A stretch of 40,506 bases of DNA from Scleroderma bovista (GCA_037178675.1 JAYMGJ010000768.1:1-40506), one strand, 5' to 3'. Shown: positions 10,335-20,662, counted from the first letter of the stretch. Program-made: numbers and translations. Notes: generated by a model from the sequence alone, not told the origin.

Positions 10335-10975
10335 ACAATGAATGCCAGTCCAATTGGCACATGCAGTTGTGCACATGTCCATGAAAGGCACCCACCATGA
10401 AGCGCAGATGGTGCATCTGTATCCTTGGACCAATGCTACTGGTATTTGCAGTTTTTGCAAAGGCACAGCCAATGTCGTATGCACAACCACCCCTAGGGCC
10501 ATACACCGATAGCAGGCGATCAACAATTGCTAGTGGATACTTAGCCCTGACAGGCTGTCAGAATTACCAAGTATGATGGCATAATACAACACTTACAGTT
10601 CACTGCTCTTTATCATGTCACAGGCTAAGAGCATGAAATGATGCTGACATGTCACGAGAAAAATTCCAGACTCCTCAAATATAGCAAATGTTTTCTTCTG
10701 CACATCAGCTTTTGCATTGCGCCACCAGTTGACGCAGTTGAATTTATCAGAAACATTCAATGTCTCTAGCTCCCAGTCCTTGTTGAATATCTCTGTATCT
10801 GTATTAGTGGGCGCTTGTGTCTTGACAATGCCTGTGAGTCAACGGTGCCAGTTTGGTTAGATTGAACGTACCCGTCTCACTTTAACTTCATATTTGAATT
10901 TGTCGACTTCCTCATTACTTAACCAATAGCTTGATCTTGGCGTGTGATGATCCACTCGTGGAACAGTGCTGTACG
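10335..10975 (-). pseudogene. KDZ-1 transposase, catalytic core segment
   Basis: Holds the first catalytic block of the KDZ fold: an Ala-Tyr-Asp-Ile-Gly-Cys motif, then the His/Cys-rich FHGHVHNCMCQLDWHS motif ending at the MITE. Introns are visible at 10547-10596 (50 bp, GTAAGT...CAG, joining an ELAKYPLA reading) and around 10850-10870. Upstream exons encode NWWRNAKADVQKKT, VTCQHHFMLLACDMI and, up to about 10970, HHTPRSSYWLSNEEVDKF. Right of that the gene is cut by an LTR-like sequence starting TGTAACGG at 10976. Its N-terminal half resumes near 16.4 kb. Confidence 0.8.
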
Positions 10976-11371
10976 TGTAACGGTCTAACTTTTTATCTTA
11001 TCTAATCTGCGATTAGATGACATCTTATCTTATCATACTGTAGTATCTTATCTAGTGCATCTTATCTGTAGGTCTGTCTAGACTACAGCCTCGTGCTGTA
11101 CATGCTGTATCCCTTGATGTCATTAGCATAGCCTTACCAACAGGATGGCAGCTGTGCTCACTGCCTCGTACAGCATACAGCCTCATGGATAGCCTCACAC
11201 AGGACACGTGTAGTGTAGTATATATACCGTTGCAATCCAGCACCCAGAGGCTCTCCATTCGAGCTCTCTTTGGGTCTTTGCTCTAAGATGCTTGCATCCT
11301 TTCCCTCCTCAGAGTCCCTTGTGTGGTAGTTCTTTGGGTTTTGCCCTTAGGGTTGTCTCAGTACACCTGTC
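10976..11371 (+). repeat. LTR-like sequence with TATA box and GATA-motif cluster
   Basis: Begins TGTAACGGTCTAAC directly after a KDZ-1 exon. It carries about six TTATC motifs within 80 bp (10993-11066), a TATATATACC box at about 11218, and C/T-rich sequence downstream, the usual layout of U3-R-U5. The right border is uncertain (11365 or 11371). No second copy is in the window, so it may be the surviving LTR of an element whose other end near 16.4 kb was lost. Confidence 0.45.
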
Positions 11372-11740
11372 AAGACCGGTTCTCCTCAACGATCTTACTA
11401 GGAGGTCCAGAGGTGCAGGGAACTAATGAGGAGGTAAGTCCAGACACTAGTAGGTGCTAGTTAGTGTGGAGAGTCAAGTCCAGGTCAAACGAACGAAGTC
11501 CAGGCACTAGAGAAGCACAGGGAGTAAGTCTGGGTTTTTGCAGAGTAAGTCCGGACTGCGGGAAAGTGGTCCAGAGTTGAGCGCAGCTTGTCCGGAGCGA
11601 AGGACATCCCAGAGGTGGGATAAGTCCTGAGAGGTCTAGCGTTGAGTCTGGGACAGAGGTGGTTTTTGCCCTTGTGCGAGTAGGAGATTTGCTAGGATCA
11701 GACATAGGACCAAGGGGACGAGATAGGATGGAGGCCGGAG
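11372..11740. other. purine-rich non-coding sequence (left part)
   Basis: Degenerate repeats of the type GTAAGTCC-GGA, poor in ORFs. It continues at 15227 on the other side of the copia-type element and probably represents the internal part of a non-autonomous LTR element. Confidence 0.4.
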
Positions 11741-11921
11741 TGTTGGAGATAAACAGACTGTTATGGTTTGTTTATATACTTACATAAGCATACATCGCAC
11801 TACAGTAGTTTCTATTACTATAGTTCCCTCAGTAGCTTGCCAGACTACTGAGGTTACCTACAGCTCTCCTTTTCCCTTCCTTAGGCTAGACCTTCCCTGT
11901 GCAGACCACCACCTTTCTATA
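11741..11921 (+). repeat. 5' LTR of the copia-type element (98-bp deletion)
   Basis: 181 bp, starts TGTTGGAGATAAACAG and ends TTTCTATA. Compared with the 3' LTR it lacks 98 bp between two copies of a 23-24 bp direct repeat (core CTTGCCAGACTACTGAGG). Confidence 0.9.
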
Positions 11922-11934
11922 GGTTATGAGCCCT
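11922..11934 (+). other. putative primer-binding site of the copia-type element
   Basis: GGTTATGAGCCCT follows the LTR immediately and resembles the GGTTAT-x-AG-type primer sites of copia elements. The tRNA was not identified. Confidence 0.45.
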
Positions 11935-11999
11935 GGCTCTGCCTAGCCAGGAGGAAAGGAAAACCAGGAGAAAAGGAACCCACTGGAAAAACAAGTGAA

Positions 12000-12506
12000 A
12001 TGGTCAAAATTCCCACACTCGAACTCAACGGACAAAATTGGAAAATTTACCGCACAAAGTTACTTGAGTACGCAGCCACGTGAAATTGGCTAGATGTATT
12101 AGCTGGCACATCGGACGACGGAACATATGATTGGGAAGGGTACAATGCTCTATTACACGAGCTACTCCATGACACAGTCCCTATCTCTATCTATATCCAA
12201 CTTCATCGAAATACTGCGCATCAAGTTTTCAAATACCTCACGAAACGTTTCCACGACCGCGAACCAATTGCAGACCCCCGCGTGAAGAAACTCGCGACCT
12301 GCGCAAACGAGGACAAATGTCATCTGTCAGTGGAAAGCTCTATGAGCGAGAATGCTGCCACTGGTGCAGATCGGGAAGACCAACCTACCAAAGCCCTCAC
12401 TCAAGGCATTGAAGATGTCAACGATGGAAACGTCGGATGCACCAAAGACCCATGCACGAGCCTAAAGGCTTTGGCGAAGGGCCTAGTGCTAAATGCACAG
12501 AGATGA
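12000..12506 (+). pseudogene. Gag-like N-terminus of the copia-type element, with internal stop
   Basis: Opens with a Gag-type motif (IPTLELNGQNWKIYRTKLLE), close to the L-x-G-x-NW-x-x-Y signature found at the start of copia Gag in mushrooms. A TGA follows where the sequence context (A-A-T-stop-N-W-L-D) suggests Trp. The same frame continues with a helical capsid-like segment (HQVFKYLTKRFHDREP) to a stop at 12506. There is no zinc knuckle and no Pol. The frame after 12500 shifts into the repeat-rich tract. It may supply only cis-packaging sequence. Confidence 0.55.
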
Positions 12507-13961
12507 CAGTTGTCATACTCGAAAGTGCACCACACAAGACGCAAAACGTACTGCAAAACGTACCACAAAACGTACCGCAAAACGTACCGCAAAACTCACT
12601 GCCACTGACACCGAGGCTGCCAATTGATGGCAAGCCAGGCGAGTGCAAGCAGGAGGCGGCGGACAGCGTCCTGATGGCAGGATGCACAAATGGGATGGCC
12701 CAGTCGGCCGAACCACACGAAACGCAAAAACCACCGCAGGACTCACTGCAAACGACACCGAGGCTGCCAACTGAGGGCGAGCCAAGCAAGTGCAAGCAGG
12801 AGGTGATGGGGAGTGTCATGACGGCCGAACCACACGAAACGATCATGAACGTCAAGGGAAAGGCTGCGCTGGGCGGAGAACCGGTGGAGAGAGTCCATAG
12901 ACTCGACGAAGGCGACAAAACAGAGCACAACAGTGAGTCGCAACTCCAACAAACAAATTTTTACTTCGAAGAAAGCTGTCAGCACGATGCAAACACAAAC
13001 AGCAATGTACCTAGTACACATGGACTACCGCTCAAGGGGGGAGTGGGATATGTGTGCGAGCGGCGAGACGAGTGACCCAAATGGAGTCGAGTCAGACGGC
13101 TGCGAAGGAGGTGCGAGCAGGCAGGCGAGCATTGACGAGCTGGAAGCAGTCGTTGAATGTTGCCAGCAATTATGCATGGCAGACAGCAGTGTAGGCCGTG
13201 GAGTTGAGCCTGCGGACGTTCCAAACGAGTCGGATACGCTCGTAATCGCATCAATCGAGGCGGAGAGCCCAGACAGCAGCGGTATACTGCACGTGCACCT
13301 TGGAAGCACGAGCTGGCATGCAGGTGATGTGAACAGCACTGGACATGGAGCAGATGGGTTGACGGGCGAGACAAATGACTCGAGAGGCTGGACGGACACT
13401 CTGGATGTGTCAAACAGCGCTGGAATGGCTGGGATCAGCTGTGGTGAGGATGCAGGGACGTACCTGGGAGCTCGAGGCACGAAACGCGTCATAGACACGA
13501 CGGACAGCATTGGAAGCCAGTCAGATGCGTCGAGTGGGCACTGGGACATGCCAAGCATCGAGACAGATGCGATAACGATAACGTCTGCAAACATGCCAGA
13601 GAACGTCAGCATACCTCGAGAGAAGGCTAAACCACCAGACACACCTTTTGGCACCACAAGAATGGCTCCAGACAAGCCAAACGGTGTCGGAGACCACATG
13701 GATGCGTCGAGTGTACGCATGGACACGTACTGCATTGGAAATGACACGACAACGACTGTAAATGTGACAGAAATTGTCAGAACAACTGAAAACGAGCCAA
13801 AAACGCAGAACTCACCTATGGAGACCGCGAGATGGACTCCAGATGCGCCAAATGGCTGCGGGAGCCATGCGGATGCGTCAAGCATACGCACAGACGCACA
13901 GAGCATTGGAAACGAGAGGAAAACAGTTGCAAACGAAATGGAGAGTGTCAGAACACGTTGA
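12437..13961 (+). CDS. repeat-rich coding-like tract of the copia-type element
   Basis: Two overlapping frames (12437-13075 and 12933-13961) without recognised domains, rich in Asp, Ser, Thr, Asn and Met. The DNA is made of degenerate repeats. A 12-bp unit reading AAAACGTACCRC is repeated four times at about 12543-12592 and encodes a QNVP repeat. Two units near 12592 and 12738 share TTPRLP-type peptides. Units of 171-177 bp begin at GATGCGTC in 13524, 13701 and 13872. Because the repeats avoid stops on both strands, a long antisense frame exists too (13025-14221). I would treat this as a non-autonomous element's spacer or Gag extension rather than a host gene. Confidence 0.35.
12543..12592 (+). 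repeat. 12-bp tandem repeat, about four copies
   Basis: Units of AAAACGTAC plus YGC/CAC/CGC in direct succession; in the forward frame each encodes Gln-Asn-Val-Pro or a variant. Confidence 0.85.
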
Positions 13962-13979
13962 ATCAGGTCGAGGACGCAA

Positions 13980-14937
13980 GACTCACCTGTTCCGCACAAA
14001 ATCGTGACATCCAAGCCTACCAATTGATGGAGAAGAGTTAGCGTGTACGCACCGTGGAACGCGCCAGTTGTGGCGATCAAGCCCGCAAGCCAAATATTCA
14101 TCTTTGGACGACCTGAGAGCAGAGATGAGGCGATTGCGCCAATCATCGAGGGCGAAAGGGCTGGTGACGGCGATGGTGATGGATACAGAGACGATGGAGA
14201 TGTTGGCGACGTGGACGGCACAACTAGCAGCGGCGACAGTGACTCGATATGAGTCGAAGCAGCGCTGCTGGCTGGAGAGAGTCAGCACGTGCGCTACAGC
14301 CGAAGAACACGAACAGGAAACTTACCTGTATCATCAAGGCCACCCACCGATCACACAAACTGTCTGTACGGACTCGTCAGGCGTCGACGGCGACGCGGAA
14401 GGCTCAAGATCAAGTGAATAAATGTCAGCAAAGTGCAAGGAGACGAAACGACTTACCTGGAACCCGCACATGCGATGCAGCCACCTGCGAACTCCTCAAA
14501 CTGTGCATATAGGGTCTATAGACCCAGGTGTCGACGCGGGCGAATCAAGATCACACCTAGAAACGTCAGTCGGATGTGAAATGGCGGAAACGCCTACCTT
14601 AGACGCGATAACACGATCCAGTCGATGCAGAGACCTGAAAAGCAAACAAGAAGGGTTAGTAAACTTACCTTCGAGTATAGGAAGCAGGGGGAGCCTTGGC
14701 GCGACGACGAAGACCATGGATGAGGTCCCGCGCACACTGCAATCAGCGCAGGCATATGAGCACGACGCAACTTACCAAATCGGGTAACAACGCGGAAGTC
14801 ACTCCAAACCTTCGCAACAAGTCTCAAATACTATTTGTATTGGACACATTCATTTGGAACAACATTTTATTGGATATAGCTAAGTACATTCATTGATTAC
14901 TTTTACTATACCTTTCTATCCATTACCCCACTCTGTT
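13980..14937 (+). other. degenerate 3' interior of the copia-type element
   Basis: No convincing ORF. The phrase AC(T/C)(C/T)ACCTG recurs at 13980, 14320, 14452, 14590, 14667 and 14770, continuing the repeat pattern of the upstream tract in eroded form. Confidence 0.5.
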
Positions 14938-14947
14938 TATGGGGGAG
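14938..14947 (+). other. polypurine tract of the copia-type element
   Basis: ATGGGGGAG immediately precedes the 3' LTR. Confidence 0.7.
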
Positions 14948-15226
14948 TGTTGGAGATAAACAGACTGTTATGGTTTGTTTATATACTTACATAAGCATAC
15001 ATCGCACTACAGTAGTTTCTATTACTATAGTTCCCTCAGTAGCTTGCCAGACTACTGAGGGTGAGTACCATCTACTAACCACCACATACACCTACTAATA
15101 CCTTGTAGTCACCCTACAGGTATATACTAATATATAGTAGCTTGCCAGACTACTGAGGTTACCTACAGCTCTCCTTTTCCCTTCCTTAGGCTAGACCTTC
15201 CCTGTGCAGACCACCACCTTTCTATA
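14948..15226 (+). repeat. 3' LTR of the copia-type element
   Basis: 279 bp, TGTTGGAG...TTTCTATA. It contains two copies of the 23-24 bp direct repeat, each with a CAGTAG/CTACTG inverted pair, as in the solo LTR at 16076. Confidence 0.9.
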
Positions 15227-15231
15227 CGGAG

Positions 15232-16075
15232 TTGGCTGGAGTTCAGGAGTTCAGGTGAACAGATGGATTAGGAGAGCATAGTAGTGGGTAGTACAGAGTG
15301 GGGAGTATCTTAGTTGAGATTTGATCTAAGGAAACTACTAGGCCAGAGTATAGTAGTTTATATAGTAAATGAGAACTAGGGTGAGTATATACGGTGACAA
15401 GTAAACACCTTAGTTGGGACAAGGGATGGAGCAGAAATGGACAGGAAAATAAAGCAGGTACAGGAAAATAAACTGGAGCGGGAGCAGACACAGGGAACTA
15501 GGATTACAGGGATGACAGAGCAGATGCAGGGACAAGTGAAGTAAAGGGAACTAGGTCGGAAGAGGACAGGTAAGGGTTGGAGGTGGACTTAACTAATGTT
15601 AAGTCCGGAGCGATGACCAGGACCGGAGGAAGTGGGACCGGAGGAAGTGCACGACCGGAGGAAGTGCAAGAGCGGAGGGAGTGTACGAGTGGAGGGAGTG
15701 TACACCTGGAGGAAGGGCGGAGTAGCTGGAGGAAGGTCCGGAGTTGGACATGGAAATGACCAAGGCCATTGGTGGACCTACCAGGGGAAGTGGAGCGGAA
15801 CAGGAGCAAACCTGAGCTGGAGTTGGATGTACCAGCCGGAGTTGGGCTAGGTCGCAGACCAGACAAAGGGAGTGGCCAGACTGAAACCGGAGTAGCGACT
15901 AATGGTAGGTACAGGTCTGACATGGAGGAGTTAGACCACGGATCTGTCTAGAGGGAGACAGGGGTTAGTCCTGAGGTGGAGATGGACGTAGTGACTGGAG
16001 TTGAGCTGGAGTGCAGCTATGGGGCTGGAGATGGCCGGACTAGATCTGGAGTTGTGTCTATGCCTAAGGAGAGGT
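15232..16075. other. purine-rich non-coding sequence (right part)
   Basis: Continuation of 11372-11740: GGAG-, GGAAGTG- and CCGGAG-rich degenerate repeats, densest at 15595-15740, where GGAGGAAGTG-like units recur every 15-25 bp. ORFs here are incidental. It ends at the solo LTR and resumes for a few tens of bases after it. Confidence 0.5.
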
Positions 16076-16358
16076 TGTTGGATATAAACAGAATTGTTGT
16101 GGTATATTTAACTACTTACATAAGCATGCATCGCACTAGAGTAGAGTTTCTAGTACCTTAGTTCCCTCAGTAGCTTGCCAGACTACTGAGGGTGAGTACC
16201 TTTCCTACTAACCACTTACTACCTACTGATACCTTGTAGTTACCTACAGGTATATACTAATATAATAGTAGCTTGCCAGACTACTGAGGTTACCTACAGC
16301 TCCTTCTCCCTTCTTCTACAGGCTAGACCTTCCCTGTGCAGACCACCACCTTTCTATA
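16076..16358 (+). repeat. solo LTR of the copia-type family
   Basis: 283 bp, starts TGTTGGATATAAACAG and ends TTTCTATA, flanked by the exact 5-bp duplication GAGGT (16071-16075 and 16359-16363). It retains both copies of the internal direct repeat, which shows that the short 5' LTR at 11741 is the deleted form. Confidence 0.9.
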
Positions 16359-16363
16359 GAGGT

Positions 16364-17616
16364 CAGGCAGGCCAGGGTTAGACTGGAGTTGTGATTGGGA
16401 AAAGTATGGATATGACAACGCCATTGTGTCCCATCATTTGAGGCTATCATTCCCATCAATGGAAACAAGCCAATCAAATGAAAGAGACGGCTCATCTTCA
16501 AGACAGTAGAAACAGGCCAGACACTCATTCCGAAGCCTCCACTCCTGAGTATCACAAACTGTTAAGAGCCACTCTGATCCTGCAGTCGACACGGTGAACG
16601 ATCTCCAGATATACATCGAAAGCATGAGAAAATTGATCGAAAAGATATGGGCGATAGGGTACCTATTGGGGAGTCAATACAGAACAAATCATATGGTGGT
16701 GCTTACATTATGGAGATTACACAGCATTTTGCATTGTGCCTGAATACTGAAACGTGGACACACACGACGGGCCTGTCGAAATGCAGCAAGGGTCTGAAGT
16801 GACAAGGCAACGGTTGGATGTACAGGTGAGCAGCCCAAGTATCCATGAAAAATGAGGTTTTCATTTGGAAAGATATGGTGTGGGCGTGCAACAAGCGTCA
16901 CCCTGCGTCTGGCTGGATCAAAGGAAAGTAAAAACTAAAAAAAGGTATTACCAGCAAGCTTGACAACTCACTGAAAATATCAATGAGTTCAATCCCACTG
17001 ACGGTGCCAGAAGGATGTGCTTTGTGGTCATCATTTGCCTCGGCAGGTTCCTCTGTGGGGAATCCATCACCAGAATCATGCGAGCAAAAGTCTAGGTATG
17101 CATCAACCAGCTTGCACATCTGAGCATCCCAGTGGTTAGTTTGGAGTTCAATATGGTCCCTGCGATCATGGGTATCCAGTGGACGCCTGGCATATTCCCA
17201 TTAGAGAATGTGGGTTAAACAAGGGGTATAAAAAAGCCAGACCATTCGGAGACGTGTCGGGAAAGTGCAAAGAACTCATCCTCATCATCCTCACTATCAT
17301 GATTGGATTCTTGGCTCTGGAAGGGCAAAGGCTCATCATATTGTATATTCATACCTTGGTCTTCAAACATTTGATCCGCAGCATCCCAGTCCTCAACAGG
17401 CAGCGCTAAATAATGATTAACCCAGTTTGATGGACAATGGTGAGAAGGGATATAGATACCTTGGAGGCTGGCAATACGCTGTTCATTGATTTCGTGGAGG
17501 GGATCATCCTGCTTTGCTGTGCGCAATACTTTGGTGTACCAAACATGTCCTCTGAACCCATGGAGAGAGATGGATTTGGAAAGTCCCCGGATTTTTGTTG
17601 AGCCTCGACGGGGCAT
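16364..17616 (-). pseudogene. KDZ-1 transposase, N-terminal half with cysteine-cluster region
   Basis: Starts at ATG 17616 (MPRRGSTKIRG). Exon 1 ends at 17460; the intron 17406-17459 is clear. Exon 2 encodes an acidic stretch (YDEPLPFQSQ, DSEDDEDEF). Further exons give WDAQMCKLVDAYLDFC (about 17100), then GYLGCSPVHPTVALSLQTLA and CPRFSIQAQCKMLC (about 16700-16860), then CLACFYCLEDEPSL and SIDGNDSLK. This matches the CxC1-type cluster known upstream of KDZ cores. A TGA at 16434-16436 replaces the expected Arg after SLK. The frame runs into foreign sequence near 16.38 kb and resumes at about 10970. KDZ-1 spans 258-17616 in total. Confidence 0.78.
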
Positions 17617-17659
17617 GGTAACCTAGCTGAAGCATGGTGATAGGCAACAAAGAACATGA

Positions 17660-18598
17660 ATGAGGGAGAAGTACACACCTTGTCAGGAGCGTTGGGGGCA
17701 ATAGCGGCATTGTCGATGGCTTCAGAGGGGCTGAAAACAGCGTTGGCGGAGCTTGGGGCTTAGGACATGGTAAAGAAACATTAGAGAACTGGCCATGACA
17801 ACAAAAGAAGTACATACCTTGTAAAGGGTCATCAAGACCAATAGTAGCGTTGTCAACAGCAGGAGAGTTGCTGCAATGGCCCTGGTGGCACTAGAGGCAT
17901 TGACAAATGGAGAGCAAAGGGTCAGGAACCTTGGAAACGACATTGAGGAAGGTACATACCTTGTCAAGAGCATCGAGAGCGGCAGTGGCATTGACGGCAT
18001 GAGAGACGGTGAAAACCGGGGAAGGAAGCGTTAATGGCGTTGAAAAACAACATCGAGAGCAGTATGTATGTTGTACAGAGCGTTGAGACCAGCGAGGTTG
18101 TTGTTGAAGGCGATGCGGCCGTTGAAAAGGGCGTTGAGCGACAGTGGCGTTGTCGATTGCTGGAGAGTTGCTGGAACGGCATTGGCAGCACTAGAGACAT
18201 TGAAAAACAAGGAGAAAAGCATTAATGACATTGGAAAACATTGTCGAGGGAGTACGTACACAGCGAGGGCAGCGAGGCCGTTGTTGACGGCGACAGAACC
18301 GTGAAAATGACTTCAGCAGCACTGGCAATATTGAGGGAAGCGTCCTGTGGGCTAGTGTTTCAAACAAGGGGTGGGGGGCATGGAGAACAGCGGGCGCAAC
18401 AGCAATGCCAGGTGATGGAGCAGTGAGGACATTGTTGGTGGCATTAGACATTGACAGTAGCGTACCGTTGGCTAGCATCTTTCGGGGATGCACAGGAGAA
18501 TGGAGAACAGCAAGCACGACAGTGGCGTGTGCCCTTAGACGGCAGCAGCAATGACAATGACAATGAAGAGGCAGAGGGAACAGGGACGTGGGAAGAGG
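17660..18598. repeat. degenerate tandem array, unit about 140 bp
   Basis: Units recognisable by AGTACATACCTTGT-like boxes at about 17670, 17811, 17950, 18062 and 18252, followed by AGCGTTG, GGCATTG and GAGTTGCTGGAACGGC-like phrases. It lies directly upstream of the KDZ-1 start and may be subterminal repeat of that transposon or an older minisatellite. ORFs on both strands here are repeat artefacts. Confidence 0.6.
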
Positions 18599-19321
18599 CA
18601 CTGCAAGCATTTCTCAATGTTTCATGACAAAACATTGTAAAAAAATAGAAGAAAGAGATACTCTCTTATTTACAATTTTGTTAAACAAAAAAGACAAATA
18701 TCATATGAAATCTTTTTTGTCTTTCTTTTGCCAAGACATGATTTGAGATCATTTCTTATGTTAGGACCATAAAAGATTTAACCTTTTCCTTCTGCCTGTT
18801 CCTTGCAAAACAAATAATGAAAAGACAATGTAACTTTTCTCATAGCAAGTATTTCAGTATGTTTTATTAGAAATAAGACATCATATTATTGTTAAAAACA
18901 TGTTGAGAGAAAACAATAATTTTGTCTTCAAGAAACATGATTGTTCCTGGATGCTGATTGGCTGGCTAGAGTGTTATGACCAAAAATATATAGCATATTT
19001 CCTAAACATTTATTCTTGTGAAATAGAGTATCTTTTGATTCAATTTTTCACTGCAGAAAATTGAAAATGTTTTCTGTGAGAAAAGTTACATTGTCTTTTC
19101 TTTATTTGTTGTCCAAGGGACAGGCAGAAGAAAAAGGTTAAATTTTTTATAGTCTCAACATAAGAAATGATCTCAGATCATATCTTCACACAAAAATGAC
19201 AAGAATAATGCTGTATGATATTTGTTTTTCTTGCTAAAAAACATCATAAATAAAAGAGTATCTCTTTCTTCTATTTTTTTTACAATGTTTTGTCATGAAA
19301 CATTGAGAAATGCTTGCAGTG
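18599..19321. mobile_element. long-TIR MITE, CACTA-like termini
   Basis: 723-bp AT-rich element whose ends are inverted repeats of about 250 bp (left CACTGCAAGCATTTCTC, right GAGAAATGCTTGCAGTG). It is flanked by a 3-bp duplication AGG (18596-18598 and 19322-19324). A paralogous uninterrupted site, GGGAAGAGGGCGGG, occurs at about 19389 in the next tandem unit and confirms the duplication. The CACTG termini and 3-bp duplication fit the CACTA/CMC group. There is no ORF. The RNA could fold into a long hairpin. Confidence 0.85.
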
Positions 19322-19324
19322 AGG

Positions 19325-19462
19325 GCGGGTGCAGTGTTGAGTCAGTGTATTAGTAAGCTGAGCTAATCAGCGTGGCGGTGGCAGACGTGGGAAGAGGGCG
19401 GGAATGCTGGCGGCATTATGGAGTGAGTGGATTAGTAAGCTGGGCTACTCAGCGCAGCGGCC
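19325..19462 (+). repeat. two imperfect tandem units of about 65-75 bp
   Basis: Each unit has GCGGG, a GTGNATTAGTAAGCTG box, then CTNATCAGCG. The left neighbour of the first unit was split by the MITE at 18599. Confidence 0.7.
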
Positions 19463-19700
19463 CGCCACCTATACCTCAGGTCTACTAGATTTTTACAAGG
19501 TAGAACAGTATTTGGTGCAATATTTATTGCTGGTGTTGGGAAAAACCAGCAACAGAGCCAAATTTTACATTACGATATTGTTTTGGTACATGCTTAATAA
19601 GGCTCGCAAATCGGGAGTAGTAGGTGCTAGTAACATGGTCACACCCCTGTCAACGTTACTAGTTAGTAGGGATAATTGGATTTGCAGCACTTCAGCACTT
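19463..19700. other. non-coding spacer
   Basis: No recognisable gene. It ends at the solo LTR. Confidence 0.4.
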
Positions 19701-20256
19701 TGTAAGGAACTAACACGATTTAGCTATGCAACTACGATATATTTCGACATACGAAGCACTTGAGAGGGCCCGGGCGTTGGTGAGGATGCCTTCCACAGAC
19801 CTCGGGGTGAGTTATGATCGGTACCGGGTAACTGGTATCGATCATCCTGCGACCGGCAAGACCCACAAAGGGCAGGGCGGATGTATGTTATCTATGACGC
19901 ACCGAAGCGGCCAGGTTAGATCCCGTGCCCTATGTCCTTAGGCACGGCCCTCTCAGTGCTTTGCTGCCCCTTGTATTTTAGCTTTGACACTCTCTTTGTA
20001 CCTTAGATACATTGTCTGCTCGGACGTCGAGCCACTCGCGCTTTGACGTCATTAGTACTGTACTTAAGCCGCCTGTAGCAGCCTCGAGCTGCAGCAATCC
20101 GATTCCCCCAGTTCCATATCTCACGTCCGAATCCTCAAGTCTAAGCAGTCACAAGTTTCCCATTGTATCTACAGCGTTCACTGTCTAAAGTTCCGAATCT
20201 CTCTCGTCTCTCTTCCCTTGTCCTCTCGAACACCTGAACCCGCACCTTCCCCTACA
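19701..20256 (+). repeat. solo LTR of the gypsy family
   Basis: 556 bp, TGTAAGGAACTAACACG...CCTTCCCCTACA, matching the LTRs at 773 and 7978 in reverse orientation, flanked by the exact 4-bp duplication ACTT (19697-19700 and 20257-20260). It is a product of LTR-LTR recombination. It keeps CpGs that the two element LTRs lost, for example a CCGG that became CTGG in one and CCAG in the other. Confidence 0.92.
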
Positions 20257-20382
20257 ACTTTCAGCAGCACTCAGCTGTTGACTTAGAAAATTTCGGAAGT
20301 ATAGAACACAGCCACACCTGAATTAGAAGGAAGCCCCTATATCATAGGGGGTGATGGACCCTGTTTGGCCAAACACAGCCAC

Positions 20383-20662
20383 TACTCCAAAAAAGGAAAT
20401 AGGGTGATCTAGATACCATCTGACTGCAATTTTCAACCTCTACACAGCCACCATGATGGCATGATGGCATAATGACATCCAAAAAAGGTAATAGGGTGAT
20501 ATGGGTACCATTGGACTGCAATTTTCAACCTCTACACAGCCACCATGATGGCATCATGCCATAATGATGTCCAAAAAAGGTGATAGAGTGATATGGGTAC
20601 CATCAGACTGCATTTTTCAATCTCTACATAGCCACCATGATGACATGATGACATAATAATAT
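20383..20662 (+). repeat. tandem repeat, 92-bp unit, three copies
   Basis: Units start at TCCAAAAAAGG in 20386, 20478 and 20570 and contain ATGGGTACCAT, ACTGCAATTTTCAA and ACAGCCACCATGATG. Confidence 0.88.

Larger units (their letters stand above)
11741..15226 (+). mobile_element. non-autonomous copia-type LTR element
   Basis: 3486-bp element bounded by LTRs (11741-11921 and 14948-15226) and the exact 5-bp duplication CGGAG (11736-11740 and 15227-15231). The interior has a Gag-like start and a long degenerate repeat-rich coding-like tract, but no protease, integrase, RT or RNase H, so it must rely on enzymes made elsewhere. The LTRs are identical except for a 98-bp deletion in the left one, so insertion is recent. 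A solo LTR of the same family lies at 16076-16358. Confidence 0.88.

Noticed and set aside
13025..14221. 398-residue open frame on the minus strand across the copia-type interior
   Set aside because: It mirrors the repeat-rich forward tract. Stop-poor repeats keep both strands open, and no motif or start context supports it.
15060..15158. 98-bp LTR segment as an intron (GTGAGT at its start, CTAAC branch-like phrase)
   Set aside because: The segment missing from the 5' LTR cannot be placed so that it both starts GT and ends AG; a deletion between direct repeats explains it exactly.
17722..18261. Leu/Phe-rich minus-strand ORFs resembling membrane proteins
   Set aside because: They recur with the 140-bp array and have no consistent start or splice structure; repeat artefacts.
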